A DNA stretch of 64,000 bases from Oscillospiraceae bacterium (GTDB lineage Bacteria; Bacillota; Clostridia; Oscillospirales; CAG-272): NCBI GenBank assembly GCA_015063795.1, contig SVTL01000006.1, positions 38,366-102,365 on the forward strand, written 5' to 3'. Each line of letters opens with the position of its first letter. Position 1 is the first letter of the stretch. The notes under the pieces were generated by a model, which worked only from the letters and a program-made list of their open reading frames with translations, was not told the DNA's origin and did no database searches. This document shows positions 16,455 through 24,320 of this stretch, piece after piece. Made by a program: the position numbers and the translations under genes.

Positions 16455-17011
16455 CGATTCAATCCCCTTTCTTCCAAATGCTTTTTCAGCTTTTGCCTTG
16501 TGCGCTTGAGCAACATGGTCACCGCTCCAACGCTGAGCCCGAAGCGGTCGGCAATGTCCGCAATGCTGTCGGTGTGCCAGTACCGCCGGACAAAGATCAT
16601 CCGCTTCCTCGGCGGCAGAGAGTCCAAAAAGCCGTTGATGGCTTCCGAAAGCGCCTGCGCTTCCAAGGCTTCTTCCACGCCCTCTGTGTCAGACACCACC
16701 TCGGCCAGCTCGTCCAGCGCCAGAGGAAGCTCTCCGCCTCCCCGTTTGTCGGCGCGGCTGCGCTTATACCTTGTGAAGGCGGTGTTCCGCACGATCTTCC
16801 CCAAAAAGGTGGACAGACGGGCGGGACGGTTGGGCGGAATGGTGTTCCACAGCTTCAGATAAGCGTCGCACACGCACTCCTCGGCGTCCTCGCGGCTGCC
16901 CAGAATGTTGGAGGCAATGGACATGCAATACCCTCCGTAGGTTTCTATGACCGAGGGAATGGCCTGCTCGTCCCGATCGAACAGCAGCTGAACGATCCTG
17001 TTGTCATCCAT
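16451..17011 (-). CDS. ECF-type RNA polymerase sigma factor
   Basis: From ATG 17011 the protein is 186 residues and starts MDDNRIVQLLFDRDEQAI. It has sigma region 2 (GSREDAEECVCDAYLKLWNTIPPN, with RLSTFLGKIVRNTAFTRYK) and a region 4 helix-turn-helix (DSIADIADRFGLSVGAVTMLLKRTRQKLKKHL). An in-frame start 15 codons upstream is possible. It overlaps the putative anti-sigma gene by four bases. It probably directs an envelope or stress regulon and may control its own promoter (see 17073-17100). Confidence 0.9.
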   Translation of the reverse strand: MDDNRIVQLLFDRDEQAIPSVIETYGGYCMSIASNILGSREDAEECVCDAYLKLWNTIPPNRPARLSTFLGKIVRNTAFTRYKRSRADKRGGGELPLALDELAEVVSDTEGVEEALEAQALSEAINGFLDSLPPRKRMIFVRRYWHTDSIADIADRFGLSVGAVTMLLKRTRQKLKKHLEERGLNR

Positions 17012-17072
17012 GTTGGCATTCACATCCTTTCGAAAATTGTGTTCACCCCTATACACGCCTTTTGACGGAAAA

Positions 17073-17100
17073 GATAACGCATCGGTGGCAAAAATGTAAA
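17073..17100 (-). promoter_or_regulatory. Possible ECF sigma self-promoter
   Basis: The minus strand reads TTTACATTTTTG followed about 11 bases later by GCGTTATC, resembling the AAC/ACAT plus CGTTA pattern of ECF promoters. It lies 60-90 bases before the sigma start codon and overlaps the T-tract of the neighbouring terminator. No sigma-A promoter is obvious here. Confidence 0.35.
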
Positions 17101-17104
17101 AAAA

Positions 17105-17128
17105 ACAGGAGCACCGTTGGATGCTCCT
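17105..17128 (-). terminator. Terminator of the Gfo/Idh/MocA gene
   Basis: On the minus strand CAGGAGCA (17128-17121) pairs with TGCTCCTG (17112-17105) and is followed by eight T. Confidence 0.9.
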
Positions 17129-17155
17129 GCTTGAAAAAACACAAATCGGGATCGA

Positions 17156-18394
17156 TCAGACCCAACCGAGACCCTTGTAATCGGTCTTTTCCCAAACGGC
17201 CTTGGCCGCTGCGAGCGCTTCTGCGCTGGGCTCCCAACCGGTAACGGTGATGGGGGGCTGGGTTGCGGGATCGATGTTCTCCTTGCGGATGGGGTTCCAG
17301 GTATCGTTTTCGTACTTCTTTCTCTCGTCCTCGTTCTTGAAGTCCGGGATCTCGAAGGGAATGTTGCCGTTGACGATGCTTCTCCAGGCCTGGATACCGA
17401 CCGTGGACATGGCCACGCCGCGGTAAACATCCAGATAGGGCTGAACGTTGTCATGGATGGCCTTGGTGAAGTAATACATCACCCAGAAGTCGCCACCGCC
17501 GTGAGTAGCCTTGCTGGCGAGGTCGCCGTGCTCCGGCCAATCGGGGAGGTAAGCGCGCTGCTTGACCTGACCGTTGCGGTCGTGGTCGTCGTGCCAGACG
17601 AAGAGGTCGCCGGTGCGGCGCTCGATCTCGCAGGCACCGTGGGTGCAGAGCAGACGGTAGTTACGGGTGTCGGGACGGATACCGCCCTGAAGCGTTCTGA
17701 AGATGGCGCCGTTGTCCATCTCGCAGACGACGATACCGCCGTTATCGCTCTTCTTGATCTGATCCTTGCGGTAGGCGGGATCGATCTTACAGGTGAAGCC
17801 GGTAACTCTCTTGGGCATGGTGTTGGTCATGAACATCAGAGGCGCAAGAGCGTGGGTTCCGTAGTAGGTGGGGGGAATGCAGTTTCTCCAGTGGTAGATA
17901 CCGGGAGAAATGGAGTAAGAAGAGGTATCCTTCATGGTATGTACATATTCGCCCTCTGCGAACATGACCTCACCCAGCTCGCCTGCCTGATACAGTCTCT
18001 GCATCTCCCAGCGCTGGCGGGTGTAAGGATAGTTCTCGGCGATCATATAGATCTTGCCGGTCTCTTCCACGGTGCGGCAAAGCTCAACGCCTTCGGCGAT
18101 GGTGGCATTGCAGATGCACTCGCTGAGCACGTGCTTGCCGGCCTTCAGAGCCTTGATGGCGAAGGGGGCGTGCTCATCAAAATAGTTGGCGAGAATGACA
18201 GCGTCGATGTCACTCTTCAGCATTTCCTCGTAGTCGGTGAAGGTCAGAACGTCAGGATACTGCTCCTTGATCTTGTCCAGCTTTTCCTGACGGCGGTCAC
18301 AGACAGCATAGAAGACGGCGTCCATGAATTCCGGGATCTTCATGAAGGTCTTACCGCGTCCGGTACCGACGATACCAATTTTAATTGTAGCCAT
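17156..18394 (-). CDS. Gfo/Idh/MocA family oxidoreductase
   Basis: This 412-residue protein starts MATIKIGIVGTGRGKTF, the Rossmann-fold NAD(P)-binding motif, followed by AVCDRRQEKLDKI and the family signature LKAGKHVLSEC near residue 85. The C-terminal substrate domain includes YYGTHALAPLMFM and THGGGDFWVMYYF. Family members act on sugars or inositols; some with HGG.D-type motifs are NAD-dependent glycosidases (GH109-like), which is a possible alternative. The substrate is not determinable. It is monocistronic with its own consensus promoter and terminator. Confidence 0.88.
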   Translation of the reverse strand: MATIKIGIVGTGRGKTFMKIPEFMDAVFYAVCDRRQEKLDKIKEQYPDVLTFTDYEEMLKSDIDAVILANYFDEHAPFAIKALKAGKHVLSECICNATIAEGVELCRTVEETGKIYMIAENYPYTRQRWEMQRLYQAGELGEVMFAEGEYVHTMKDTSSYSISPGIYHWRNCIPPTYYGTHALAPLMFMTNTMPKRVTGFTCKIDPAYRKDQIKKSDNGGIVVCEMDNGAIFRTLQGGIRPDTRNYRLLCTHGACEIERRTGDLFVWHDDHDRNGQVKQRAYLPDWPEHGDLASKATHGGGDFWVMYYFTKAIHDNVQPYLDVYRGVAMSTVGIQAWRSIVNGNIPFEIPDFKNEDERKKYENDTWNPIRKENIDPATQPPITVTGWEPSAEALAAAKAVWEKTDYKGLGWV

Positions 18395-18431
18395 GGTTCT
18401 CTCCCTTTCTTTATAAAAAAGTTACACCCTT

Positions 18432-18460
18432 ATTATAATGCGGTTGCAAAACGATGTCAA
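18432..18460 (-). promoter_or_regulatory. Promoter of the Gfo/Idh/MocA gene
   Basis: On the minus strand a perfect TTGACA (18460-18455) and a perfect TATAAT (18437-18432) are 17 bases apart. Confidence 0.9.
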
Positions 18461-18470
18461 GAGAAATGAA

Positions 18471-18497
18471 GAAAAAACGGGTTTCTCTTAACCGTTT
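18471..18497 (-). terminator. Terminator of the C_GCAxxG_C_C gene
   Basis: On the minus strand AAACGG pairs with CCGTTT around a short A-rich loop and is followed by T. It begins inside the last codons of the gene. Confidence 0.6.
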
Positions 18498-18922
18498 ATT
18501 AACATTTCCAGATTCTGAGCCGCGATTCGCACGCAGTAAGTGCAGGGGCTTTCGGGGGTGTGAGGAGCGGCACCGTTTGCGCGGGCGACCAGGATCTCGC
18601 GGCAGACGGTGGAGGTCTCCTCCTCGGCGAACTTGGCGGCCAGCGCCTTGACCTTTTCATAGAGCGCGGGCTTCACGCCGTCCTTGCCGGTGTCGGAAAA
18701 GCCGCCCAGCGAGCCCAGCGCCATAAAGGAGCCGGTGAGGGCGCCGCAGGTCTCACGCATGCCGCCGATGCCGCCGCCAAAGGGGGAAGCCAGCTTGGCC
18801 GCATCCTCCACGCTCATGCCCATATCCTCGGCAAAGGACATGAAAACGGCCTGCGCGCAGTTGTAGCCTGTAAGAAAGTAAGCAACGGCCTTATCGCCGC
18901 GCTGTTTGACAGATTCACTCAT
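18488..18922 (-). CDS. C_GCAxxG_C_C family protein (redox-active cysteine protein)
   Basis: From ATG 18922, preceded by AAAGGAGA, the protein is 144 residues. It has the family signature: YNCAQAVFMSF near the N-terminus, GGIGGMRETCGALTGSFMALG in the middle (the C-G-A core), then VCREI and the final CTYC pair. These proteins are thought to be redox or metal-binding proteins of anaerobes; their exact role is unknown. It follows the SRP operon but is separated from it by a hairpin terminator, so it may depend on read-through. Confidence 0.87.
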   Translation of the reverse strand: MSESVKQRGDKAVAYFLTGYNCAQAVFMSFAEDMGMSVEDAAKLASPFGGGIGGMRETCGALTGSFMALGSLGGFSDTGKDGVKPALYEKVKALAAKFAEEETSTVCREILVARANGAAPHTPESPCTYCVRIAAQNLEMLING

Positions 18923-18960
18923 GGTTTTTCTCCTTTTGAAGTCGTTTTGGAAGAAAAAGA

Positions 18961-18985
18961 ACTGCCGCACGGTGGGTACGGCAGT
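18961..18985 (-). terminator. Terminator at the end of the SRP operon
   Basis: ACTGCCG (18961-18967) pairs with CGGCAGT (18979-18985). The minus strand continues with TTCTTTTTC. Confidence 0.8.
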
Positions 18986-18998
18986 CCGATTCGTTTGT

Positions 18999-20000
18999 TT
19001 AGCCGATCTGGTCCAGGACCAGCTGGCAGGCGTAGCGAACCGCGATGGTGTTCTCTACATATTCCTTGCCGTAATAGCTTTCATAGGTTTCCAGGTATTC
19101 GCCGAACAGCTCTTCAGCCATCGTGTCATAGATCTCACCGGTCACCGTCTTGCCCTCCTGCTGAAGGACATAGTAGATGGTCATCTTCTGCTGGACGCCG
19201 GTTGCGGCCTCCTGAGCGACGGTCTTGAGGAAGGTGTTCAGATCCTGCTGGTAGGACGCATAGATGTAGTCCTCCAGGGTCTGGCCGTTGTTGAGAGCCA
19301 TCACCTTGTAGTTGTTAACATAGGTCTCGTATTCCTTGCGGATCTCCTTCTCGGGCTTGACCTTGAAGGATGCCAGCTCATACAGCTTTTCCTGAACGGC
19401 AGCCAGCTTTTCTTCCTTCAGAAGATACTCGGTGTATTCGGCAACGGTGGTGTACTGACCGCCGGAGATCTCGTTGGCGATCTCGTCGGTGAATTCACCG
19501 GCGGTGGTGGTGGAGATCTTGTGAACGGTCACGTCGAAATCAACGGCGCGGCCGGCCAGTTCGGTGGCATGGTAGTCGGAGGGGAAGGTGAGGTGCAGGG
19601 TCTTGGTCTCGCCCTTCTTCATGCCGATGATGCCGTCCTCGAAGCCCTCGATCATCGTGTCGGAGCCGAGCACAAGGTCGGATTCCTCATCGTTGCTGAT
19701 GCCTTCGGGGGAGCTGTTGTCATCCAGCATCTTGCCGGCGTAGGTGATGCTGACCGTGTCGCCGTCGGCGGCAGCGCGATCGTCGGTCACCTCGGTGGTG
19801 GTGGAGTACTCGCTCTTGATGTCTTCGATGGCGGTGTCCACGTTGGACTGGACCGCATCCATGTCAAGTTGAATGGTCTTGTAATCGCTGCTGAAGGTGA
19901 TGTATTCGCTCAGATCGTAGTTGTAGGGCTGATTGGAGCAGCCGGCAAACAGAGCGAGCAGGACGAGAGCAGCGATCGAGAACAGAAGTTTTCTCTTCAT
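18999..20000 (-). CDS. FKBP/trigger-factor-like lipoprotein (peptidyl-prolyl isomerase)
   Basis: From ATG 20000, preceded by AAAAGGAG, the protein is 333 residues. It has a lipoprotein signal peptide MKRKLLFSIAALVLLALFAGC with the lipidated cysteine at 21, an FKBP-type domain (GDTVSITYAGKMLDD, MIEGFEDGIIGMKKGETKTLHLTFP) and an alpha-helical C-terminal region like that of trigger factor. It probably folds exported proteins outside the membrane. It sits as the last gene of the ylxM-ffh-rpsP-khpA transcription unit, linking protein export with extracellular folding. Confidence 0.87.
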   Translation of the reverse strand: MKRKLLFSIAALVLLALFAGCSNQPYNYDLSEYITFSSDYKTIQLDMDAVQSNVDTAIEDIKSEYSTTTEVTDDRAAADGDTVSITYAGKMLDDNSSPEGISNDEESDLVLGSDTMIEGFEDGIIGMKKGETKTLHLTFPSDYHATELAGRAVDFDVTVHKISTTTAGEFTDEIANEISGGQYTTVAEYTEYLLKEEKLAAVQEKLYELASFKVKPEKEIRKEYETYVNNYKVMALNNGQTLEDYIYASYQQDLNTFLKTVAQEAATGVQQKMTIYYVLQQEGKTVTGEIYDTMAEELFGEYLETYESYYGKEYVENTIAVRYACQLVLDQIG

Positions 20001-20031
20001 CGTGTTGGACTCCTTTTTCGATAAGATCGGG

Positions 20032-20265
20032 TCAGCGGATTTCAACAATGACCCGTTTGCCGTCGGCATTGGCGGCGGCCTTCATGACCGCACGGATGGC
20101 CTTGGCGATGCGGCCGTGGCGACCGATGACCTTACCCATATCGCCGGGGGCGACATGCAGCTCCAAAAGGACATTGCTGCCCTCTTCGCTTTCGAGGACA
20201 GTGACCTCGTCGGGATTGTCAACGATGGCTTTGGCGATGTCCGAAAGGATTTTTTTCAGTTCCAT
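20032..20265 (-). CDS. khpA: KH domain RNA-binding protein KhpA
   Basis: This 77-residue protein is a single KH domain with the GxxG loop in KVIGRHGRIAKAIRAV and a conserved DNPDEVTV segment. KhpA binds RNA, usually as a partner of KhpB, and affects cell-division and envelope genes in Firmicutes. Its place directly after rpsP is the standard Firmicutes order. It is 20 bases downstream of rpsP on the same strand. Confidence 0.95.
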   Translation of the reverse strand: MELKKILSDIAKAIVDNPDEVTVLESEEGSNVLLELHVAPGDMGKVIGRHGRIAKAIRAVMKAAANADGKRVIVEIR

Positions 20266-20285
20266 TCGATCGGTCCTTTCGGGGG

Positions 20286-20534
20286 TTAGGCCTGGATGAC
20301 GCCGCTCTTCTTGAGCAGAGCTCTGACGGTTTCGGTGGGCTGTGCGCCGTTCTTCAGCCAGGCGGCTGCCTTTTCGCCGTCGATGTTGATCTGTGCGGGA
20401 TCGGTCAGGGGATTGTAGGTGCCGATCTCTTCGATGAAGCGGCCGTCACGGGGATAACGGGAATCCGCAACAACAACGCGATAGTAGGGCATCTTCTTGG
20501 CGCCCATTCTTCTGAGTCTGATTTTAACTGCCAT
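20286..20534 (-). CDS. rpsP: 30S ribosomal protein S16
   Basis: From ATG 20534, preceded by GGAGG, the protein is 82 residues and begins [26 protein letters not shown], the S16 signature, with YNPLTDP following. It assembles into the 30S subunit. It lies between ffh and khpA in the standard order. Confidence 0.97.
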   Translation of the reverse strand: MAVKIRLRRMGAKKMPYYRVVVADSRYPRDGRFIEEIGTYNPLTDPAQINIDGEKAAAWLKNGAQPTETVRALLKKSGVIQA

Positions 20535-20577
20535 GGTAAAGTTCCTCCAAAAATGTAAAAAATTTAATTTATATATT

Positions 20578-21957
20578 TTATTTTTTTCTCTTGTTCTTTT
20601 TCTTCGCGTTCTTCCGCATGACCTTGCCTGCGGAGTTGAGGCGGATGCCGCCCAGACCGTCGAATTTGCCGCTGGCAAACTGCTTCATCATCTTGTTGGT
20701 CTGCTCATACTGCTTCAGCAGGCGGTTGACGCTTTCGATGGTGGATCCGCTTCCCGCGGCGATACGCTTTTTGCGGGAGGGGTTGATGATGTCGGGCGTT
20801 TCTCTTTCCTGGGGTGTCATGGAGAGGATGATGGCCTCGGTGCGGTCGATGATCTTTTCATCGAAGTTGGCGTCCTTGAGAGCGTCTGCCTTCATACCGG
20901 GGATCATGGCGGCCAGCTGCTCAAGAGAGCCCATGTTTTTGATCTGCTTGAACTGGTCAAGGAAGTCTTCTAACGTAAAGCGGCTCTGACGGATCTTTTC
21001 CTCCAGCTCCGCCGCCTTCTTCTCGTCGTAAGCCTGCTCGGCCTTTTCGATGAGGGAGAGAACGTCGCCCATGCCCAGGATACGGGAGGCCATACGGTCG
21101 GGGTGGAAGGGCTCGAGCGCGTCCAGCTTTTCACCTACGCCGATGAACTTGATGGGCTTACCCGTCACATGGCGGACCGAAAGAGCCGCGCCGCCTCGGG
21201 TATCGCCGTCCATTTTGGTGAGGATGACGCCGGTGATGTCCAAAAGCTCGTTGAACTGCTTGGCCACATTGACTGCATCCTGACCGGTCATGGCATCCAC
21301 CACCAGCAGGATCTCGGTGGGGTTCAGAAGGGCCTTCAGGTCCTCCAGCTCCTTCATCATCGCCTCGTCCACGTGCAGACGGCCGGCGGTATCGATGAAG
21401 ATCAGATCGTTTCCGTTTTTACCTGCGAAGGCGAGAGCCTCTTTTGCGATTTTGAGAACGTCGGTGCAGCCTTCGATGGCAAACACCGGCACGCCCACCT
21501 GCTCGCCCACCACCTGCAGCTGCTTGACAGCGGCGGGACGGTACACGTCGCAGGCCACCAGCAGAGGACGCTTGCCCTGCTTTTTCAAGTGAAGCGCCAG
21601 CTTGGCGGTGTGGGTGGTTTTACCCGCGCCCTGCAGACCGGTCATCATCACGATCGTGGGGGGCTTGGGGGAGATGGTGATCTTGGTGTTGGTGCCGCCC
21701 ATCAGCTCGGTCAGCTCTTCGTTGACGATCTTGACGATCTGCTGAGCGGGCATCAGGCTTTCCAGCACCTCGGTGCCGACAGCGCGCTCGGTGACCTTGT
21801 TCACAAAGTCCTTGACCACCTTGAAGTTGACGTCAGCCTCAAGCAGCGCCAGCTTGATCTCGCGCATACCCTCGCGGACATCACTCTCGGTCAGCTTGCC
21901 CTTGCTTTTGAACTTCTTGAAGGCGTTGTTCATTTTATCAACTAAATTCTGGAACAC
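20578..21957 (-). CDS. ffh: Signal recognition particle protein Ffh (SRP54)
   Basis: This 459-residue GTPase targets signal-sequence-bearing ribosomes to FtsY and SecYEG. It has the N domain, the G domain with GLQGAGKT at 107-114, [22 protein letters not shown] and the guanine-closing [14 protein letters not shown], and the methionine-rich M domain ([34 protein letters not shown]) with a lysine-rich tail. The start is GTG at 21957, directly after the ylxM stop. AAGGAGG eight bases upstream inside ylxM supports this start and translational coupling. Confidence 0.97.
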   Translation of the reverse strand: MFQNLVDKMNNAFKKFKSKGKLTESDVREGMREIKLALLEADVNFKVVKDFVNKVTERAVGTEVLESLMPAQQIVKIVNEELTELMGGTNTKITISPKPPTIVMMTGLQGAGKTTHTAKLALHLKKQGKRPLLVACDVYRPAAVKQLQVVGEQVGVPVFAIEGCTDVLKIAKEALAFAGKNGNDLIFIDTAGRLHVDEAMMKELEDLKALLNPTEILLVVDAMTGQDAVNVAKQFNELLDITGVILTKMDGDTRGGAALSVRHVTGKPIKFIGVGEKLDALEPFHPDRMASRILGMGDVLSLIEKAEQAYDEKKAAELEEKIRQSRFTLEDFLDQFKQIKNMGSLEQLAAMIPGMKADALKDANFDEKIIDRTEAIILSMTPQERETPDIINPSRKKRIAAGSGSTIESVNRLLKQYEQTNKMMKQFASGKFDGLGGIRLNSAGKVMRKNAKKKNKRKK

Positions 21958-22323
21958 TTACAGGACCTCCTTACTCAGAAGCTTGCGGGCATCGGAAAGT
22001 GCTTCCTCCAGCGTGTCGAGGGCACTTTTGTCATGAACGGCGGATTTGACGGTGTCCAGCCGGCGGACAATGTCGGCCAGCAGACGGTTGCGCTCGTCGA
22101 AAACGTCCGGCAGATGGAGCTTGTCGTCGATCTCGCGCAGGTTGGCTTCGCTTTTTTTCAGCGCATCCCGCACCCCCTGGCGCGAAATGCCGACGATCTC
22201 GGCCACCTCGGCAAGCGAGAGATCGTCGTCGTAATAGAGCGTGCAGATCTCCTTCTGCCGTTCGCTGAGCAATTCACCGTAAAAGCCGATCAGCCGAGAC
22301 AGGGACAGGTTCTTTTCAAACAT
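21958..22323 (-). CDS. ylxM: YlxM family DNA-binding protein (SRP operon)
   Basis: From ATG 22323, preceded by AAGGAGG, the protein is 121 residues. It has a sigma-region-4-like helix-turn-helix (YYDDDLSLAEVAEIVGISRQGVRDALKK) and a coiled C-terminal part. YlxM precedes ffh in most Firmicutes and is thought to modulate SRP or its expression. It is the first gene of the operon, behind a consensus promoter and a leader hairpin. Confidence 0.95.
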   Translation of the reverse strand: MFEKNLSLSRLIGFYGELLSERQKEICTLYYDDDLSLAEVAEIVGISRQGVRDALKKSEANLREIDDKLHLPDVFDERNRLLADIVRRLDTVKSAVHDKSALDTLEEALSDARKLLSKEVL

Positions 22324-22340
22324 CCCGTTTCCCTCCTTGG

Positions 22341-22363
22341 CTGTAAAGCTTTCAACTTTACAG
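22341..22363 (-). promoter_or_regulatory. Palindromic hairpin at the 5' end of the SRP operon mRNA
   Basis: CTGTAAAG (22341-22348) pairs with CTTTACAG (22356-22363). It starts one base past the -10 box on the minus strand, so it spans the expected transcription start, and it ends just before the ribosome binding site. It could be an operator or a stabilising 5' stem-loop. Confidence 0.55.
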
Positions 22364-22392
22364 ATGATACCACACTTTCTCCCGTTTGTCAA
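22364..22392 (-). promoter_or_regulatory. Promoter of ylxM-ffh-rpsP-khpA
   Basis: On the minus strand a perfect TTGACA (22392-22387) and TATCAT (22369-22364) are 17 bases apart. Confidence 0.85.
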
Positions 22393-22430
22393 GAGTTTTT
22401 CCGCAAATAACGAAAAAAACAGCGCACTTG

Positions 22431-22459
22431 TTTACAAGAGGAAGAAAATGTGGTAAAAT
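22431..22459 (+). promoter_or_regulatory. Promoter of the U32 peptidase-family gene
   Basis: TTTACA at 22431-22436 and TAAAAT at 22454-22459 are 17 bases apart, divergent from the ylxM promoter. Confidence 0.7.
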
Positions 22460-22495
22460 GGAGGCGATGAAAAGAAAAAAGCGAGGATTGTTCGG

Positions 22496-23734
22496 ATGAA
22501 ACCTTCTCTTCTGTCCCCTGCGGGCAACATGGAAAAAATGAAAGCGGCCATCAACTTCGGCGCCGATGCGGTGTATCTGGCAGGCAAGGCCTTCGGGATG
22601 CGTGCCGCGGCGGGCAATTTCACCCGTGAGGAGATGGAGGAGGCGGTCGCTTATGCACACGGGCGCGGCGTTTCGGTGAATGTGACCGTGAATGTGATGC
22701 CCCGCGGGGATGAGTATGGGGCGCTGGCCGAGTACCTTTCGTTTTTGGAGGGGTTGAAGCCGGATGCGCTGATCGTGTCGGATCTGGGGGTGATCGAGCT
22801 GGCCAAGAGGAAAGCGCCGTCGCTTCCGCTGCATCTGTCCACACAGGCCAGCGTGGTGTCGGCTGAGGCGGCCAAGGCCTACCATGCGCTGGGCGTGAAG
22901 CGGATCGTGCTGGCGCGCGAGCTGTCCATGGAGGAGGTCAGGGCCATCCGCCGCGATACCCCCGATTCGTTGGAGCTGGAGACCTTCATTCACGGCGCCA
23001 TGTGTGTATCGTACAGCGGCCGTTGTCTGCTGTCCAACAATCTCGCCGCCCGTGACGGCAACCGCGGACAGTGTGCCCAGCCCTGCCGCTGGGAGTACCG
23101 CTTCGCCTACATCGAGGAGAAGATGCGTCAGGGGCAGATGATCCCCGTGGAGGAGGATGCCTTCGGCACGTATATCATGTCCTCGAAGGATATGTGCATG
23201 ATCGAGCACATCCCCGAGCTGATGGAGAGCGGCATCGACTGCTTCAAGATCGAGGGACGGATGAAGAGCGTCTGCTATGTGTCGGCGGTGACCAATGCCT
23301 ACCGCATGGCCATGGATGCGTATCGCAGGCAGGGAAGCGACTACCGTTTCGATCCGCTGTGGCTGCGGGAGCTGGAGAGCGTCAGCCACCGCGAGTATGC
23401 CACCGGCTACTACTACGGCGAGCCCAGCGAGAACGCCAATCTCTGCTCAGGCTTGCCTCTGATCAGCGAGACGGCGTACATTGCCACCGCGCTGTCCGAC
23501 AGCGACGAAAACGGGATCGCGCTCTTTGAGCAGAAGAACAAGTCCTTCCTCGGCGAAACACTGGAGCTTCTCACACCGGGACAGACCGGCCGCGCCTTTG
23601 CCGCCGAACGGATGTGGGATGAGGAGGGGAACGCCATCGACTCCACCCCCCATCCGCTGATGCGCTACCGTATGGCCCTGCCCTTTGCCGTCAAACAAGG
23701 AGACATCATCCGCCGTGCGGCAGCGGACGCGTGA
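22496..23734 (+). CDS. Peptidase U32 family protein, TrhP-type tRNA uridine hydroxylation
   Basis: This 412-residue protein begins MKPSLLSPAGNMEKMKAAINFGADAVYL, the U32 start, and has the four cysteines C170, C177, C193 and C197 in the stretches HGAMCVSYSGRCLLS and RGQCAQPCRWEY. In TrhP these hold an iron-sulfur cluster, and the protein acts in prephenate-dependent 5-hydroxyuridine formation at tRNA position 34. Other U32 proteins were called collagenases, so the tRNA role is by family similarity. Length is that of single-unit Firmicutes members. It is monocistronic with its own promoter. Confidence 0.88.
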   Translation: MKPSLLSPAGNMEKMKAAINFGADAVYLAGKAFGMRAAAGNFTREEMEEAVAYAHGRGVSVNVTVNVMPRGDEYGALAEYLSFLEGLKPDALIVSDLGVIELAKRKAPSLPLHLSTQASVVSAEAAKAYHALGVKRIVLARELSMEEVRAIRRDTPDSLELETFIHGAMCVSYSGRCLLSNNLAARDGNRGQCAQPCRWEYRFAYIEEKMRQGQMIPVEEDAFGTYIMSSKDMCMIEHIPELMESGIDCFKIEGRMKSVCYVSAVTNAYRMAMDAYRRQGSDYRFDPLWLRELESVSHREYATGYYYGEPSENANLCSGLPLISETAYIATALSDSDENGIALFEQKNKSFLGETLELLTPGQTGRAFAAERMWDEEGNAIDSTPHPLMRYRMALPFAVKQGDIIRRAAADA

Positions 23735-23763
23735 AACCGCTTGCGAAAAAACGGAATGGAATC

Positions 23764-23799
23764 AAAAAGCTGGTGCCCAAACGGACATCAGCTTTTTTT
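23764..23799. terminator. Bidirectional terminator between U32 gene and tadA
   Basis: AAAAAGCTG pairs with CAGCTTTTT around a roughly 18-base loop, with T runs on both outer sides. It lies between the two convergent genes and touches the tadA stop codon. Confidence 0.75.
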
Positions 23800-24296
23800 C
23801 ATTCTTTTTCTTGTTTTTCTTGTTTTTCGCGCTTCTTTTTTTCTCTCAGCTCGGCGAAAAACCGCTTCAACAGATCGCGGCTCTCTGCCTCCATCACACC
23901 GCTTTCCACGATCGGCTTGTGATTGACAGCGAAGGCATTCAGATCAAACAGACCGCCGTAAGCACCGGCCTTCGGATCGGGCGCGGCATAGACCACCCGC
24001 TTGATGCGCGCGCTCATGATCGCTCCCGCACACATGGGGCAGGGCTCCAGCGTCACATACAGCTCGCACTTGTGCAGCCGCCATCCGCCGAGAGCACGGC
24101 AGGCGCGGTAGATGGCGCGGATCTCCGCATGGTAGAGGGCGTTTTTGTCGGTCTCGCGGGCGTTGTGCGCGCGGGAAATGACCTTGCCGTCGCAGACGAT
24201 CACCGCTCCGATGGGCGTTTCTCCGATGCGGGCGGCTTTTTCGGCCTCGCGCAGGGCCAGAGCCATATACAGTTCATCGTTCGAGGGGGTGTTCAT
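23799..24296 (-). CDS. tadA: tRNA-specific adenosine deaminase
   Basis: This 165-residue protein deaminates A34 to inosine in tRNA-Arg(ACG). It has the zinc-binding H56-A-E58 motif in ALYHAEIRAI and the PCPMC motif with C86 and C89. The C-terminus carries an unusual charged repetitive tail (LREKKKREKQEKQEKE). It is the last gene of a minus-strand unit after the Dabb and CPBP genes. Confidence 0.94.
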   Translation of the reverse strand: MNTPSNDELYMALALREAEKAARIGETPIGAVIVCDGKVISRAHNARETDKNALYHAEIRAIYRACRALGGWRLHKCELYVTLEPCPMCAGAIMSARIKRVVYAAPDPKAGAYGGLFDLNAFAVNHKPIVESGVMEAESRDLLKRFFAELREKKKREKQEKQEKE

Positions 24297-24320
24297 GGCA
24301 CAAAGCTCCTTGAAATAAGG

